Part shown: piece by piece, positions 16,181-25,154 of the stretch
Position numbering within the stretch: the first letter of the stretch is position 1
Layout of the letters: every line of letters starts with the position of its first letter
Source of the DNA: Larkinella rosea
GTDB taxonomy: Bacteria > Bacteroidota > Bacteroidia > Cytophagales > Spirosomataceae
DNA length: 64,000 nucleotides
Direction: 5' to 3'
Assembly (NCBI RefSeq): GCF_003858635.1
Contig: NZ_RQJO01000007.1
Span: forward strand, 1,675,941 to 1,739,940
Program-made: the position numbers and the translations under genes
Notes under the pieces: generated by a model
What the model was told of the DNA's origin: nothing
What the model saw: the letters and a program-made list of their open reading frames with translations, nothing else
The model's database searches: none

Positions 16181-17494
16181 TTAGTATCCATTTCTGATCT
16201 GCAAAATCGTCTGATTAATAAACACGTTTGATAGATTATTCAGGTAGCGGTTCTGGGCGTTCAGCGACTCGTTGAAGACATTCAGGTATTGATCGTACGC
16301 GAAAATTCCCGCCCGGTATTTGATCAGGGCAATCTGCGTATTCTGCTCGTTCAGCTCGTAATTCTGACGATTGAAAGTCAACGAGTTAACAGCCTGATGA
16401 TAAGTATTCAGAATATCCTGATTATCCAGTTCGGCACGGGTTTGTTCATAGGCCAACTCGGCCTGGGCCTGTTCGATTCGAAGCCTGGCGCGGTTCAGAT
16501 TGGCCGTTCGCAAACCGCCCGAATAAATGGGAATATTAAGCTGCAAACCGGCTACCCCAATCGGAAACCACTTCTGGCTTACGTCAAAAAAACTAAATTC
16601 TTTCCGTTGCGCCTGGACCGAATAGCGGGCATACACCGATAGCGTTGGCCAGCGCAGGCCGTTTTCCCGGTTCAGTTGCTGACGAAACAATTCCAGTTGC
16701 GACCTCCGGACGGTTACCTGCGGCCGTTCAACGGTTTGACTCAATCCCGAAAAACCGGTCGATTGGGCCGATCCCATCAGGTTTTGTTCCAGAACCAGTG
16801 AGTCACGAACCGTTAACCCGAGCAGCACTTTCAACTGGTTCAAATTCCGGACGTAGGTCAGTTCATTTTGCCGCAACACGTCTTCCGCCGTCAACCGGAT
16901 GGATTGCAGGCGATTGAATTCCAGCGGTTCAATCTGGCCTTTCGCCAGTCGCTGGTGGGCAATGGTCGCAATGGTGTCGGCATTGGCAACATTCCGGCGG
17001 GCGATGTCGATGGCCGATCGGGTCAGCAAAGTAGCGTGGTAGATTCGGGCCACCTGCGTCGAAACCTCATCCTGCAGCACCAGATTCTGGTCGTCGATAA
17101 TCCGTAAATTTTGAACGGTCAACCCGATATCCAGGCGGTTGGGACGACTCAGTAGTGGCATCGACACCTCCACACCCGCCGTTAAATTAAACGGAACCCC
17201 AAATTGCAGGCTCCGAAACTCCCCGGGTTGTCCACCCAGAAATTCGGCCGGAATCAACTGAGTCGGCAGGGCATAATTATAATCAAAATTAGAAAATGCC
17301 CGTGCTGTTGGCAACAGTGCGGCCCGGCTGGCAGCCCGCTGCTGATCCTGCGTCACCCGGTTCTGGCGGGCAATGGTTAGATCGGGGTTATGTTGCCGGG
17401 TTCTTTGAATGGCGTCCTGCACCGTCCGAACAACGGTTTGTGCCCGCACGTCGCGGCTGGCTACCAGCAATATGACAATGAGCAACTGTTTCAT
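16181..17494 (-). CDS. TolC-family outer membrane efflux protein
   Basis: A 437-residue protein with signal peptide MKQLLIVILLVASRDVRAQ and two OEP repeats with long helices, for example VQDAIQRTRQHNPDLTIARQNRVTQDQQ near the start and RARLRIEQAQAELAYEQTRAELDNQDILNTYHQAV in the second half. The start at 17494 is chosen because it opens directly on the signal peptide; the frame upstream carries no such feature. It is the first gene of the efflux operon and provides the outer membrane channel. Confidence 0.88.
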   Translation of the reverse strand: MKQLLIVILLVASRDVRAQTVVRTVQDAIQRTRQHNPDLTIARQNRVTQDQQRAASRAALLPTARAFSNFDYNYALPTQLIPAEFLGGQPGEFRSLQFGVPFNLTAGVEVSMPLLSRPNRLDIGLTVQNLRIIDDQNLVLQDEVSTQVARIYHATLLTRSAIDIARRNVANADTIATIAHQRLAKGQIEPLEFNRLQSIRLTAEDVLRQNELTYVRNLNQLKVLLGLTVRDSLVLEQNLMGSAQSTGFSGLSQTVERPQVTVRRSQLELFRQQLNRENGLRWPTLSVYARYSVQAQRKEFSFFDVSQKWFPIGVAGLQLNIPIYSGGLRTANLNRARLRIEQAQAELAYEQTRAELDNQDILNTYHQAVNSLTFNRQNYELNEQNTQIALIKYRAGIFAYDQYLNVFNESLNAQNRYLNNLSNVFINQTILQIRNGY

Positions 17495-17604
17495 ACAAAA
17501 TTGAAATTCAGTCACAAAGCAAAATAAAGCGCTCTTATTGTCATTTTTTACCTCAGCGAAGCGGAAGAAATGCCCCCTAAACCGGCGGTTTTGCGAAGCG
17601 AATA

Positions 17605-17640
17605 AAAAGAAAAAAGACAACCCAAGCCGGGTTGCCTTTT
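17605..17640 (-). terminator. terminator of the lipoprotein gene
   Basis: Read on the minus strand, GGCAACCC and GGGTTGTC form an 8-bp stem with a 5-nt loop, followed by TTTTTTCTTTTT. It lies about 30 bp after the lipoprotein stop at 17672 and before the TolC-like start, so it separates the two transcription units. Confidence 0.8.
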
Positions 17641-17671
17641 CATACGAATTGTCACCTTGTACTGGATAAAA

Positions 17672-18445
17672 TCAATAGGCATATTGAATAACTCCGGCTA
17701 CCATTGAACAAAGAAGCGGATTGTTGACTTTCGTTTCTTCGGTTATCAGGCGCCCTTTTTTATCGTAGGTCTTTTCAATCAGCGCAATTTGTTCGGAACG
17801 GTTGGGCATATGCTCGCTGATCTGACGGCGGTTTCCGGCAAATGAGTGCGTGAATAACCGGATGATTTTGTCGGTGTCCGAATACCAGGTTTCGCGGATG
17901 AGCACATCGTTTTTGTATTCATACGCAACGCGATAGCTCGGTTGCTCCCGGGCATCGAACCATTTCTGGCCGATTTTTTTTCCATCCTTAAACTCGTATT
18001 GCACCAAACCGGTCAGTACCCGCTTTTCCGGATTGCGCTGATTAAAATAAATCCGTTCGGTTAACAAGCCACCTTCCGCGTACTCGAATTCAGACTCTTC
18101 GTAAGCCGTCCAGCCTTCACTGCCGTACTTCCCGTAGCGGATTTTCCCGACCAGGTTATCGTGTTTGTTGTAAATCTGCTCGACGTACGAAAGCACCTCC
18201 ATTTGTCCACTCGCGACCCGCCCCAGGTAATCAATTCGGATCAGTTTTCCGTTTTTATTGTACGTGTATTGTTCAACGCTGTTGGGATTGTCGCAATTGG
18301 TGCCGGAGCACATCATTTTTTTAGTCGGAGTTGCATCGTCGTTATAGGTGTTGCCACCGGGTTCGATTCCAAATTCCGACGAGTCTTTGGACTGACAGGC
18401 CAGCCACAATGCCGCAGACAACAAAATAAGTAGTCGGTTTTTCAT
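17672..18445 (-). CDS. putative lipoprotein with YD/RHS-like sequence, function unknown
   Basis: A 257-residue exported protein. It starts MKNRLLILLSAALWLACQSKDS, a signal peptide with a lipobox-like end (WLAC), so it is probably a lipoprotein. The mature part repeats a pattern of Y-N-K-x-G-K/N-L--I segments (QYTYNKNGKLIRIDYLG, QIYNKHDNLVGKIRYG, KTYDKKGRLITEETK), similar to the short motifs of RHS/YD-repeat proteins found in many Bacteroidota lipoproteins. It has its own terminator and shares a divergent promoter region (18446-18648) with the GTPase gene. Confidence 0.65.
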   Translation of the reverse strand: MKNRLLILLSAALWLACQSKDSSEFGIEPGGNTYNDDATPTKKMMCSGTNCDNPNSVEQYTYNKNGKLIRIDYLGRVASGQMEVLSYVEQIYNKHDNLVGKIRYGKYGSEGWTAYEESEFEYAEGGLLTERIYFNQRNPEKRVLTGLVQYEFKDGKKIGQKWFDAREQPSYRVAYEYKNDVLIRETWYSDTDKIIRLFTHSFAGNRRQISEHMPNRSEQIALIEKTYDKKGRLITEETKVNNPLLCSMVAGVIQYAY

Positions 18446-18648
18446 ATAAAGTGGGTTTGGACGTATGTGTACAGAGACCCGGTTGCGGTCCAGAGCGTTG
18501 GAAGTCAGGTGTTTTTTTATCGAAATTATTTCCCGAAATGGAATTAACTGGTTTTGTTTAAACAAGTGTAGCGCAAATGGTTTAGCCAATTGAACCGGCA
18601 GTGTAGTTTCCGCCACACAAAACCGCAATTTTCGTTACCATTACAATT

Positions 18649-19905
18649 ATGAACTCACCCCTGCAAACCCAAATCAGCGAGGTTTTACAAAAGCTGGAAG
18701 CTCTGCTGGATCGACTACCTGAAAAGGTCGCGAAAGAAGTCCGTCAGGAAATTCGGGAATTCCGACAGTTACTGGTCGAAACGCGCTCCCCCCGCTTTGC
18801 ACTGGTGGGAAGGCGCGGCAGTGGGAAATCCTCGTTGATCAATGCCATTTTTGGTCGTAAGGTGGCCGAAGTGGGTCACGAAAAAGCCCAAACCGGCGCG
18901 GCTACCTGGTGGCCTTACGCGGGAGAATACGGCACGATCGAAATGCTGGATACGCGGGGTTTACAGGAAGGTTCGCGGCCCGACGAAGCCGATTCGGCCG
19001 CATCCCCCATTGAGTCGATCAATGCAGCCCTGAAAGCGAAAGCACCGGATATAATCCTGTTTCTGATCAAAGCGACCGAAGCCGATTCCGGAATCAATGC
19101 CGATTTGGAAGCCTTGAAAGAGATCAGTCAAACCGTCGAAAAGGTTCATAACTACCAACCACCTTTGCTGGTGGTGGCAACGCATTGCGACACACTCGAA
19201 CCCAAGAATGTCCGATTGCACAAACCAGACGAGGAAGATCCGGATGATTTGAAGGAAAAACGGGATCGGGTAACGGCCATTGAAAATTTGCTCCGGGCAA
19301 AAATTGAATCCGATCCGTATCTGAAAGAACACCTGATTACGGTGATTGGCGTTTCATCGTACCAATCCTGGAAAAATGATACACTGCGCTCCGACGAACG
19401 CTGGCGGATCGATGAATTGCTGCATTATATTTTCAATGAATTGCCGAAAGAAGGCAAGCTGGCTTTTGCCCGATTGAGTCAGGCGCGAACGCTTCAGGAG
19501 TCGATTGCGAACCGGCTGACGCAGGTAGTTGCCGCTATCTGCGGAGGAATTGCCGCCGTACCGATTCCGATTGGCGACATCATTCCCATTACATCCCTGC
19601 AAATTACGCTGATCATCGCGATTGCCTACGTCGCTGGACGTCAGTTGAGTTCGCAATCGGCGAAAGAGTTTCTGACGGCCATCGGCGCAACGATCAGTGC
19701 GGGTTTGGTGTTGCGGGAAATCGCGCGGGCCTCAGTCAAAATTCTCTTCCCGGGCGTTGGAAGTGCGGTTTCAGCCGGCATTGCCACCACCGCAACGCTG
19801 GGCATCGGCAAAGCCGCCATCGCCCATTTTATCCAGAAAACCAGTCTTCAAAATGCCCGGCGGATTTTTGAAGGAGAACGAAAAACAATTAACAATGAAA
19901 AATGA
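18649..19905 (+). CDS. Era-like GTPase with hydrophobic C-terminal domain
   Basis: A 418-residue protein. The N-terminal helix region (1-45) is followed by a G domain with G1 GRRGSGKSS at 54-62, a T in QTGAAT (switch I), G3 DTRG at 101-104 and THCD at about 177-180 in place of the usual NKxD. The C-terminal part (about 275-400) is hydrophobic and glycine/alanine rich (AAICGGIAAVPIPIGDIIPI) like the YcjF/DUF697 domain, suggesting association with the inner membrane. The unusual G4 motif leaves guanine specificity open. The stop codon lies in the left arm of the next inverted repeat. Confidence 0.75.
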   Translation: MNSPLQTQISEVLQKLEALLDRLPEKVAKEVRQEIREFRQLLVETRSPRFALVGRRGSGKSSLINAIFGRKVAEVGHEKAQTGAATWWPYAGEYGTIEMLDTRGLQEGSRPDEADSAASPIESINAALKAKAPDIILFLIKATEADSGINADLEALKEISQTVEKVHNYQPPLLVVATHCDTLEPKNVRLHKPDEEDPDDLKEKRDRVTAIENLLRAKIESDPYLKEHLITVIGVSSYQSWKNDTLRSDERWRIDELLHYIFNELPKEGKLAFARLSQARTLQESIANRLTQVVAAICGGIAAVPIPIGDIIPITSLQITLIIAIAYVAGRQLSSQSAKEFLTAIGATISAGLVLREIARASVKILFPGVGSAVSAGIATTATLGIGKAAIAHFIQKTSLQNARRIFEGERKTINNEK

Positions 19906-19952
19906 ACAATGTAAAAAAGATGGTTCAAGACAGCACCTTTACATTGTTCATT
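19901..19952. repeat. 15-bp inverted repeat, AATGAACAATG family
   Basis: AATGAACAATGTAAA (19901-19915) pairs perfectly with 19938-19952, with a 22-nt loop. The GTPase stop codon is inside the left arm and the tyrA stop is 5 bp beyond the right arm. It shares its word with the elements at 11361 and 27781 and can terminate both convergent genes. Confidence 0.85.
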
Positions 19953-19956
19953 ATTT

Positions 19957-20814
19957 CTATTTCTTATCAATGCCTTCCAGCACCCGACGAATCTGGTTTG
20001 CGCGGGCCATAAACTCGAATGAATCCGTGACGTTCTGCTCGTCGATTAGCTCTTTAAACTGCTGCAAAAAGACAATGTAATCGGCCAAGGCCTGCGACAC
20101 ATTCTGGCGGTTTTGGTCGAAAATCGGCGCCCACATTTGCGGTGAACTTTTCGCCAGGCGGACGGTCGAACTAAAACCGGTGCTTGCCATATCGAAAATC
20201 GCCTGTTCGTCTTTTTCTTTTTCCAACACCGTGAGACCCAAGGCAAACGCGCTGATGTGGCTCAGGTGCGAGACATAAGCCAGGTGCAGGTCGTGCTCTT
20301 GTGGGCTCATGTAAAAAAGTTTCATGCCAATGTCGCTGAACAAGGCTTCCACCAGTTTCAGGCTGTTGGGTTCGCTCTTCTCCCGATCGCAAATGATGAG
20401 GTTTTTTCCGGGCAACAATTCCCGAAAAGCAGCTCCCGGACCCGAATTTTCGGTCCCGGCCATGGGGTGAATGGCGACAAACTGCGCCCGTTTCGGGTGA
20501 TCATCCGCCAATTGACAAATCAACTCTTTCGTTGATCCCAAATCCGTCACCGTCGCCCCTTCCGGTAATTGATCCAGTACCTGAGGCAATAATTCCAGAA
20601 TTGTATTCACCGGCGTCGCCAGCACAACCAGGTCACTCACCGCCACGGCGGCATCCAACGACTGCATTTCATCCACGAGTCCTTTCGCCAGAGCCAGTTT
20701 CCCGTGAACCGGTGATGCATCGACCCCGACAAATTGCGCTTTCGGGTATTTTTCCCGAATCGCCAGGGCCAACGACCCGCCCAATAACCCAACTCCAACG
20801 ATTGTGATGACCAT
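19957..20814 (-). CDS. tyrA: prephenate dehydrogenase
   Basis: A 285-residue NAD(P)-dependent enzyme that converts prephenate to 4-hydroxyphenylpyruvate in tyrosine synthesis. The Rossmann motif GVGLLGG is at residues 7-13; conserved family stretches include VVLATPVNTILELL, TVTDLGSTKE and FVAIHPMAGTENSGPGAA, with the catalytic histidine in IHPMAG, and a helical C-terminal domain (HLAYVSHLSHISAFAL). It lies downstream of an aminotransferase on the same strand, which fits an aromatic amino acid operon. A regulatory ACT domain is not present. Confidence 0.9.
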   Translation of the reverse strand: MVITIVGVGLLGGSLALAIREKYPKAQFVGVDASPVHGKLALAKGLVDEMQSLDAAVAVSDLVVLATPVNTILELLPQVLDQLPEGATVTDLGSTKELICQLADDHPKRAQFVAIHPMAGTENSGPGAAFRELLPGKNLIICDREKSEPNSLKLVEALFSDIGMKLFYMSPQEHDLHLAYVSHLSHISAFALGLTVLEKEKDEQAIFDMASTGFSSTVRLAKSSPQMWAPIFDQNRQNVSQALADYIVFLQQFKELIDEQNVTDSFEFMARANQIRRVLEGIDKK

Positions 20815-20821
20815 ATGTTTT

Positions 20822-20908
20822 CTCCCTGATCACCTCTGATGTTCCCTGATAAACCCTGTGTAACTGTTATTTCTAAGAGTTAATCAGGGACATCCGAGGT
20901 CATCAGAG
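20822..20908. repeat. inverted repeat, CCCTGATCACCTCTGAT type
   Basis: Arms 20824-20854 and 20879-20908 pair at 26 of 31 positions with one bulge. The arms consist of repeated CTGAT words. It fills the spacer between the aminotransferase stop and the tyrA start, inside one probable operon. Confidence 0.8.
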
Positions 20909-20910
20909 TT

Positions 20911-22065
20911 TTATTTAATTCTATTTACCGCTTCCCAAATTCGCTCTTTCGGCATACATAACGATACCCGGATATACCGGTTTCCTTTCGGACCGAAGAT
21001 AAACCCCGGCGCAATGAAAATGTGCTTGTTATATAGCAAATCGTCCACCAAACTTTCGGCCGATTCAACAGAATCCGGTAGTTTTGCCCACAAAAACATT
21101 CCTTCCTGATCGTCGGTATACGTACAATTCAGGGCGTCCAGAAATGCCGTAGCGGCTTCCAGCCGACCCGCATACACTGCGTTTCGTTCCTCGTGCCACG
21201 AATCCGGGTTACCAAGAGCTTCGGCAGCCGCATCCATTACGGGCTTGAACATCCCCGAATCAACATTGCTTTTGATCGACAAAACCGCATCGATGTACGG
21301 TTTCGACGACGCCATCCAGCCAACCCGCCAACCCGCCATGTTGTGCGACTTACTCATCGAGTTCATTTCGATCACCACCTCTTTTGCGCCGTCGATGGAA
21401 AGCAGACTAATTGGCGGTTTTTTATTCAGAACCAGGCTGTAGGGATTATCGTGGCAGAGCAACAGGCTGTAGTCGTACGCAAACCGGACGGCCTGCTCGA
21501 ATAGCTTTTGCGTGGTTGGTGCGCCCGTTGGCATATGCGGATAATTCAGCCAGAGTATCTTTGCATTATCAGACACCAGCTCTTCCATCGCTTCCCAGTC
21601 GGGCTGCCAGCCTTTGTTTTCCAGCAAGGGGTAATTCCGCACCTGAGCGCCCACCATCCGGCTCACGGCTGTATAGGCCGGATACCCCAGTTCCGGTACC
21701 AGCACTTCATCGCCTTCGTTCAGAAACGTCAGCGAAATGTGCGTAATGCCTTCTTTTGAACCTAAAAGAGGTAATATTTCTGTCTCGGGATCAAGCGATA
21801 CTCCGTACGTATGGGCGTAATAACCGGCAACAGCCGTCCGAAAACCGGGGGTACCTTTATAGGATTGATAACCGTGGGCATTCGGTTGATAGGCCGAATT
21901 GACCAGTGTTTGAAGCGTGTTGTCGGACGGCATCATATCGGGATTTCCGATGCCCATGTTAATCACATCATGCCCGGCAGCCAGCAGTTTACGAACTTCA
22001 GCCAGCTTGACCGAGAAGTAGTATTCCTGCGTTTGTCCGGCACGGTGGGCCAATGGAATGATCAC
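20911..22065 (-). CDS. class I/II PLP aminotransferase
   Basis: A 384-residue fold-type I aminotransferase. Family features are GIGNPDMMPS (about residues 37-46), HGYQSYKGTPGFRTAVAGYY, ELGYPAYTA, the substrate or cofactor residues in LNYPHMPTGAP and the PLP lysine K239 in NSMSKSHNMAGWRVG. The start codon is GTG. Position just before tyrA suggests a step in phenylalanine or tyrosine synthesis, such as transamination of the keto acid; an aspartate- or diaminopimelate-type enzyme is also possible from sequence alone. Confidence 0.85.
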   Translation of the reverse strand: MIIPLAHRAGQTQEYYFSVKLAEVRKLLAAGHDVINMGIGNPDMMPSDNTLQTLVNSAYQPNAHGYQSYKGTPGFRTAVAGYYAHTYGVSLDPETEILPLLGSKEGITHISLTFLNEGDEVLVPELGYPAYTAVSRMVGAQVRNYPLLENKGWQPDWEAMEELVSDNAKILWLNYPHMPTGAPTTQKLFEQAVRFAYDYSLLLCHDNPYSLVLNKKPPISLLSIDGAKEVVIEMNSMSKSHNMAGWRVGWMASSKPYIDAVLSIKSNVDSGMFKPVMDAAAEALGNPDSWHEERNAVYAGRLEAATAFLDALNCTYTDDQEGMFLWAKLPDSVESAESLVDDLLYNKHIFIAPGFIFGPKGNRYIRVSLCMPKERIWEAVNRIK

Positions 22066-22116
22066 TTGTACGGGGATTAAATGGTTTTAGAGCCGCAAAA
22101 GTACGAATTTGTCCGG

Positions 22117-22218
22117 AACTGTCTTGAACTGGGATTGCGCAGATTAAAGGATTAACTAGGAGGGCTCATTCAAATCCCCTTAATCCTTTAATCTGCGCAA
22201 TCCCAGTTCAAGACAGTT
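22117..22218. repeat. perfect 38-bp inverted repeat
   Basis: Arms 22117-22154 and 22181-22218 are perfectly complementary over 38 bp, with a 26-nt loop. The arms contain CTTGAACTGGGATTGCGCAG and the word ATTAAAGGATTA. It lies 9 bp after the permease stop (22228) and about 50 bp before the aminotransferase start, on the same strand. It is the longest uninterrupted hairpin in the window. Confidence 0.97.
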
Positions 22219-22227
22219 TGGTTCAGA

Positions 22228-24903
22228 CTACTCGCTCCGCAGGCTCTTCACCGGGTTCGTCAGGGCCGCCCGGATGCTCTGGAAACTGATGGTTAGCAGC
22301 GCAATGCCCACTGCCAGCAAACCGGCCAGGGCGAATATCCACCATTCAATGTCAACTTTATAGGCAAAACCGTTCAGCCATTCGCTCATGGCCCACCAGG
22401 CAACCGGAGCGGCCAGCAGCAGGGCGAGCAGAACCAGTTTCAGGAAGTCCTTCGACAAGAGCGCAACGATACTGGCGACCGAAGCGCCCAGCACTTTCCG
22501 GACGCTGATTTCTTTGGTGCGCTGCTCAGCCGTAAAGGTCGCCAGACCGAACAGTCCCATGCACGAAATCAGGATGGCGATGGCCGTCGCGGTGTTGACC
22601 AGCCGACTGGTTTTCTGCTCTTTTTCATACAAGGATGCAATTCGATCATCCAGAAATTCGTACGCAAACTTTTTATCGGGATGGACGGTTTTCCACTCCC
22701 GTTCGATGCTGGCCAGCACTTCTTTCAAATTGCCGACCTGCTGTCCTTTGACCGCCAGTTTGACCCCAATATTTCGGGCTTGCCGGGGCAGGTATCCAAT
22801 GAATGCCGGATCAATCCTGGAATGGAACGATTGCTCGTGAAAATCGGCCACGAGGCCAACAATCGGGTACTTTTTGCCGTCAAATTCCAGTAGTTTGTTG
22901 ACCGCATCCGCCGGTTTTTGAAAGCCCAAACGCCTGGCAAAGGACTCATTGATCACCAGTTCCCGGAGCGAATCAGTTTTAAGATAGTTTCGCCCCGCCA
23001 GCATCCGGAGGTTGTAGAGCGGAATAAAATTTTCATCGCCCACTTTCGCCGACACATCCAGTTCAATTTCTTTTTTGCCGTGGTACTTCATTTTAGTCAT
23101 CATGTACGCCATGCCCATCGGCGGAAACCACTGCTTCGAAACGCGCTCGACACCCGCCAGATTTTTAAATTTTTCCATCAGTAAGTCCGTTTTACCGACC
23201 CGACCGGATTGAACTTCAATAATCGCATCCGTCGAGAAACCCAGATCCTTGTTGCGGATGTAACTAAGCTGCCGTTCCACGATCAGCGTACCGATGATGA
23301 AAATCAACGAAACCGTAAACTGAAAGACAATCAGGCTTTTACGCAGATATCCCCTGGAACCGCCTTTCAGCGCGCTCTGTCCCTTCAGCGTGAGTGCGGG
23401 CAAATACGACGACAGCACCAGCGAGGGATAAAAACCGGCCAGAAGGGCGGTCGTAATCGTTACGCCGGCCAGAAACAGCAGGGTTTGCAGACTGAACAGT
23501 TCAAACGTCAGCCCTTTCGGCGTCAGCGATTGAAAGGCGGAAAGAATCGGACTAACCAGCAGCATTGCCATGCCGACCGCCACCAGCGTCAGCAGGGTGG
23601 TTTCGCTTAAAAATTGCGTGATCAGACCTTTTCGGCTACTTCCCAGCACCTTCCGAACGCCCACTTCCTTCGACCGCTGCACCGATTGAGCCGTCGCCAG
23701 ATTGATGAAATTGATAGCGGCAATCAACAGGATAAAAACCGCCACGCCCATCATGCCGTATAGGGTGGGCAAGTGAGCTTTTCGGGAATAATTATCGACA
23801 TAGAGCGAATTGAAATGCAGATCGGAAAGAGGTTGCAGGCCCGGTACAAACTTGAATTCGTTTGGAAAATGGGCTTTGGAAAAGCGCTGAAAAGCGCCGT
23901 CGAACTGTTCCGGTTTGGCACCTTCCGGTAATTTGACGTAGGCCTGCGATGCCGACCAGATATCGTCCCACTGGTCCAGATCGATGCCCCGTTTCAACTG
24001 GCTGCTCCGAACGGTGGCCATTGAAATAAAATCCGTAAACGTAAAATCCGACGGTTTTTCCCAGTCCCGGACGATGCCCGACACCTTGACCTGAACCGAA
24101 TCCATGTAAATCACCTGCCGACCCAGAATTTGTTCGAGCGGCAGATTACCAAAGTATTTGTGCGCCTTCCGTTCCGACAACACGACCTGAAACGGTTCGC
24201 TCAGGGCGGTTTTTGGATTTCCGGCCACCCATTGATACTTGAAAATTTCAAAATATTGCGGATCGGCAACAATGATTTCGGGATTGTCTTTCCGAAAATC
24301 CCGGTGCTCGAATTTTTTGGGCTTTTCGGTTCCTTCCGGGATCAGGACCTCCGATTCGATGTTGTGAAAAGCCGCCACGGTTCCCAGACCGGCCACTTCG
24401 TTCCGTATGGCGGCCGGCACAGCGTTCGGAACAAATCCGGCCGGACGCTCATCGGCCCGCGCGTTGAACTTCTCCGTACCAACCAATCGGTAAATCCGTT
24501 CCTGGTCGGGATGAAAGGTATCGTAACTCAATTCATAATGGGTGATCAGGTAAATAACCAGACAGGCGGTTACGCCCAGACTCAGGCCGAAAAGATTGAT
24601 TAGCGAACTGACTTTGTTTTTGGTCAGATTCCGGAACGAGGTTTTGAGGTAATTGCGAAGCATAACGGGATTCAGAAATGAAGGTGATGCATACTCATTC
24701 GATAGACGTTTCAGCGCAAAAGGTCGCTTCAGGAAACCCACGACCTCCCGGACGTACTGCCGCCGGGCATACGGTTTTCCAAACAGTCGTTCGTTCCGTA
24801 AATACCGCTCGTACAAATCGCCCTGCACCTCCTCCAGTAAGTGGGGAGCGCAGAAGGCTTCCAGCAGTCGGTCGGCCCAGCGGGGCGGCTGTTTGTTTTG
24901 CAT
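22228..24903 (-). CDS. MacB/FtsX-like permease with N-terminal prefix domain (paralogue 1)
   Basis: An 891-residue membrane protein. Residues 1-60 form the permease prefix domain (PPRWADRLLEAFCAPHLLEEVQGDLYERYLRNER), followed by two MacB_PCD + FtsX units: a span near 95-120, a periplasmic domain, three spans (about 365-500), then a second periplasmic domain and three final spans. It ends in NPVKSLRSE, shared with the other three paralogues here. No ATPase gene is nearby. The ATG at 24903 is chosen because the prefix domain starts there; upstream sequence is a hairpin. Such orphan permeases resemble the duplicated-permease (ADOP) type known from Acidobacteria. Confidence 0.85.
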   Translation of the reverse strand: MQNKQPPRWADRLLEAFCAPHLLEEVQGDLYERYLRNERLFGKPYARRQYVREVVGFLKRPFALKRLSNEYASPSFLNPVMLRNYLKTSFRNLTKNKVSSLINLFGLSLGVTACLVIYLITHYELSYDTFHPDQERIYRLVGTEKFNARADERPAGFVPNAVPAAIRNEVAGLGTVAAFHNIESEVLIPEGTEKPKKFEHRDFRKDNPEIIVADPQYFEIFKYQWVAGNPKTALSEPFQVVLSERKAHKYFGNLPLEQILGRQVIYMDSVQVKVSGIVRDWEKPSDFTFTDFISMATVRSSQLKRGIDLDQWDDIWSASQAYVKLPEGAKPEQFDGAFQRFSKAHFPNEFKFVPGLQPLSDLHFNSLYVDNYSRKAHLPTLYGMMGVAVFILLIAAINFINLATAQSVQRSKEVGVRKVLGSSRKGLITQFLSETTLLTLVAVGMAMLLVSPILSAFQSLTPKGLTFELFSLQTLLFLAGVTITTALLAGFYPSLVLSSYLPALTLKGQSALKGGSRGYLRKSLIVFQFTVSLIFIIGTLIVERQLSYIRNKDLGFSTDAIIEVQSGRVGKTDLLMEKFKNLAGVERVSKQWFPPMGMAYMMTKMKYHGKKEIELDVSAKVGDENFIPLYNLRMLAGRNYLKTDSLRELVINESFARRLGFQKPADAVNKLLEFDGKKYPIVGLVADFHEQSFHSRIDPAFIGYLPRQARNIGVKLAVKGQQVGNLKEVLASIEREWKTVHPDKKFAYEFLDDRIASLYEKEQKTSRLVNTATAIAILISCMGLFGLATFTAEQRTKEISVRKVLGASVASIVALLSKDFLKLVLLALLLAAPVAWWAMSEWLNGFAYKVDIEWWIFALAGLLAVGIALLTISFQSIRAALTNPVKSLRSE

Positions 24904-24916
24904 GAAGTTTGGTTTT

Positions 24917-24982
24917 GCGTTGGGCAGCGGGCTCGGAGCATAGGGTTTGGCTGCCTGAAACCAAATGCCCGCTGCCCAACGC
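24917..24982. repeat. GC-rich 16-bp inverted repeat
   Basis: GCGTTGGGCAGCGGGC (24917-24932) pairs perfectly with 24967-24982. On the plus strand the right arm is followed by TTTTTT, giving it the shape of a terminator, but the genes here run on the minus strand, where it lies 14 bp before the permease start and may affect its translation. Confidence 0.85.
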
Positions 24983-25037
24983 TTTTTTATTGTTTTTGAA
25001 AATCTCCCGTACGCTTTGCAAACGTAGGCCGTTGAAA

Positions 25038-25154
25038 TTACCGAAATCGAAACGCCACTGGAAGAAACCACTTACGGTCAAAATTGATACGGAAGGCGCG
25101 ATAATCGATCCGGTAATCGGAATTGAACTCCAACTGAGTGATTTCTTCCGGTAA
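25038..25154 (-). pseudogene. possible orphan coding remnant without a start
   Basis: Directly after the stop of paralogue 2, a 38-codon open frame without ATG reads as plausible protein (LPEEITQLEFNSDYRIDY, then FRINFDRKWFLPVAF) and ends at a stop at 25038-25040. The composition and aromatic spacing resemble the end of an outer-membrane or secreted protein. It may be the tail of a gene whose front was lost, or chance in a GC-rich spacer. Confidence 0.2.

Noticed and set aside
16132-16191. Longer start for the membrane fusion protein
   Set aside because: It would put 20 polar residues ahead of the signal sequence, although an 11-bp overlap with the upstream gene makes it not impossible.
24904-25071. 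N-terminal extension of permease paralogue 1
   Set aside because: The extension runs through the GC-rich hairpin and shows no domain; the prefix domain starts at 24903 as in the paralogues.
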